From positions 5,766,001 through 5,830,000 of the forward strand of contig NZ_JANADP010000001.1 of assembly GCF_024199945.1 (NCBI RefSeq): 64,000 nt of DNA, written 5' to 3'. The translations under genes and the position numbers were made by a program. Shown here in pieces: positions 63,481-64,000 of this stretch. Numbering within the stretch: the stretch's first letter is position 1; each line of letters opens with the position of its first letter. The notes beneath the pieces are model-generated. The model saw nothing but the letters and a program-made list of their open reading frames with translations, was not told the DNA's origin and ran no database searches. Origin of the DNA: Bradyrhizobium sp. CCGUVB4N. Lineage in GTDB: Bacteria; Pseudomonadota; Alphaproteobacteria; Rhizobiales; Xanthobacteraceae.

Positions 63481-64000
63481 TCAGCGCGTCGCTCTCAGCA
63501 CTTCCTGACCCGAGATCATAGCGGTCACCACGCTGGCAACGACAAGCCCCCAAACGACTCCGGTCAACCCTGACTCCCGTTGCAGGATCAACGCCGAGCC
63601 GAGGAATGCGATCAAGCCTGCGGCCCGGACAAACATAATAGCGCGCGTCCGGTTCAGCGCCAGCAGCGCTCCCGCCATGCCCTGGTTGACGGCTTCGGTC
63701 ACGACCAAGATTGCAAATGGCCACATCAAAGGAGCAGCGGCAACGATCTCGGCTCTCCTGTAGAAGAATTCCAGGACCTGGGCAGGCCATCCGACAAGAA
63801 TGATCGAAAATCCGGATGCGAGAAGCACGAACACTGCCGTCACGGCCGATACGCGCTTGCGCATGGCGTGGCCATCCGATCGGGTCGCAGCTTCGGCAAG
63901 CCGCGGCACGGTCAACTGATTTATGGCAACGTTGATCTGACTGATCGGTGTGACGATGTTGAACAGCGCACGCAGGGCTCCTCCAGCGGCTGGCCCGGCA
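63481..64000 (-). CDS. Oligosaccharide flippase, Wzx/MATE-like (partial, 5' end outside window)
   Basis: C-terminal part of a polytopic membrane protein. The frame stays open to the window edge, reading AGGALRALFNIVTPISQINV, then NQLTVPRLAEAATRSDG, followed by four hydrophobic segments (for example VSAVTAVFVLLASGFSIILV and FVRAAGLIAFLGSALIL). The pattern fits polysaccharide biosynthesis flippases that move lipid-linked oligosaccharide across the inner membrane. A TTG at 63915 could be taken for a start but is internal. It supports a surface-polysaccharide locus continuing beyond 64000. Confidence 0.78.
   Translation of the reverse strand, partial: AGPAAGGALRALFNIVTPISQINVAINQLTVPRLAEAATRSDGHAMRKRVSAVTAVFVLLASGFSIILVGWPAQVLEFFYRRAEIVAAAPLMWPFAILVVTEAVNQGMAGALLALNRTRAIMFVRAAGLIAFLGSALILQRESGLTGVVWGLVVASVVTAMISGQEVLRATR

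Noticed and set aside
63303..63521. 72-codon plus-strand frame overlapping the flippase 3' end
   Set aside because: Overlaps a recognisable membrane protein gene on the other strand and has no features of its own.

Overview
The window looks like chromosomal DNA of a rhizobial alphaproteobacterium, most likely Bradyrhizobium or a close Bradyrhizobiaceae relative. The grounds are high GC with strong G/C third-codon preference, the sequence character of the ribosomal and RNA polymerase proteins, and many short palindromic intergenic repeats of the kind seen in that group. This assignment is an inference from the text alone.

Positions 1-24730 are the core translation/transcription block, read almost entirely on the minus strand: tRNA-Trp, secE-nusG, rplK-rplA, a 2-hydroxyacid dehydrogenase, rplJ-rplL, rpoB, rpoC, then rpsL-rpsG-fusA-tuf-rpsJ (rpsJ is cut by the window edge). 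The block is interrupted between rpoC and rpsL by three non-ribosomal genes: an FAD oxidoreductase/methyltransferase fusion, an ABC exporter with very acidic tails, and a convergent flavoprotein whose serine-rich tail is the antisense of the exporter's acidic tail.

Positions 24895-43000 are ordinary accessory metabolism: a serine hydrolase, two SDRs, a histidine phosphatase, two TetR regulators with candidate operators, an ArgE-type deacetylase, a phosphotransferase/acyl-CoA dehydrogenase pair resembling split ACAD10/11, a RidA protein, and a catabolic cluster with two BKACE paralogues, a CaiB/BaiF CoA-transferase and two MFS permeases. Intergenic inverted repeats are frequent here.

Positions 43076-45869 hold the most system-like group. 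A NUDIX-fold regulator of NrtR type with a degenerate catalytic box is divergent from an overlapping SPFH/band-7 gene and a NAD-kinase-like gene. Two copies of AGTTG-N7-CAACT, 22 bp apart, lie in the shared promoter.

Positions 45873-61356 are bounded by two nearly identical gmd-fcl (GDP-fucose synthesis) modules in inverted orientation. Between them are an LpxL-like acyltransferase, an MFS exporter, a xylulokinase plus ribose/xylose-type ABC importer operon, and a PQQ glucose dehydrogenase. The second gmd-fcl copy follows a truncated Wzz-type gene. The last 3 kb contain a decayed DUF2182-like relic, a transglutaminase-like cysteine peptidase, an orphan IS3 OrfA-like HTH protein and the end of a polysaccharide flippase, which together suggest a rearranged surface-polysaccharide locus.
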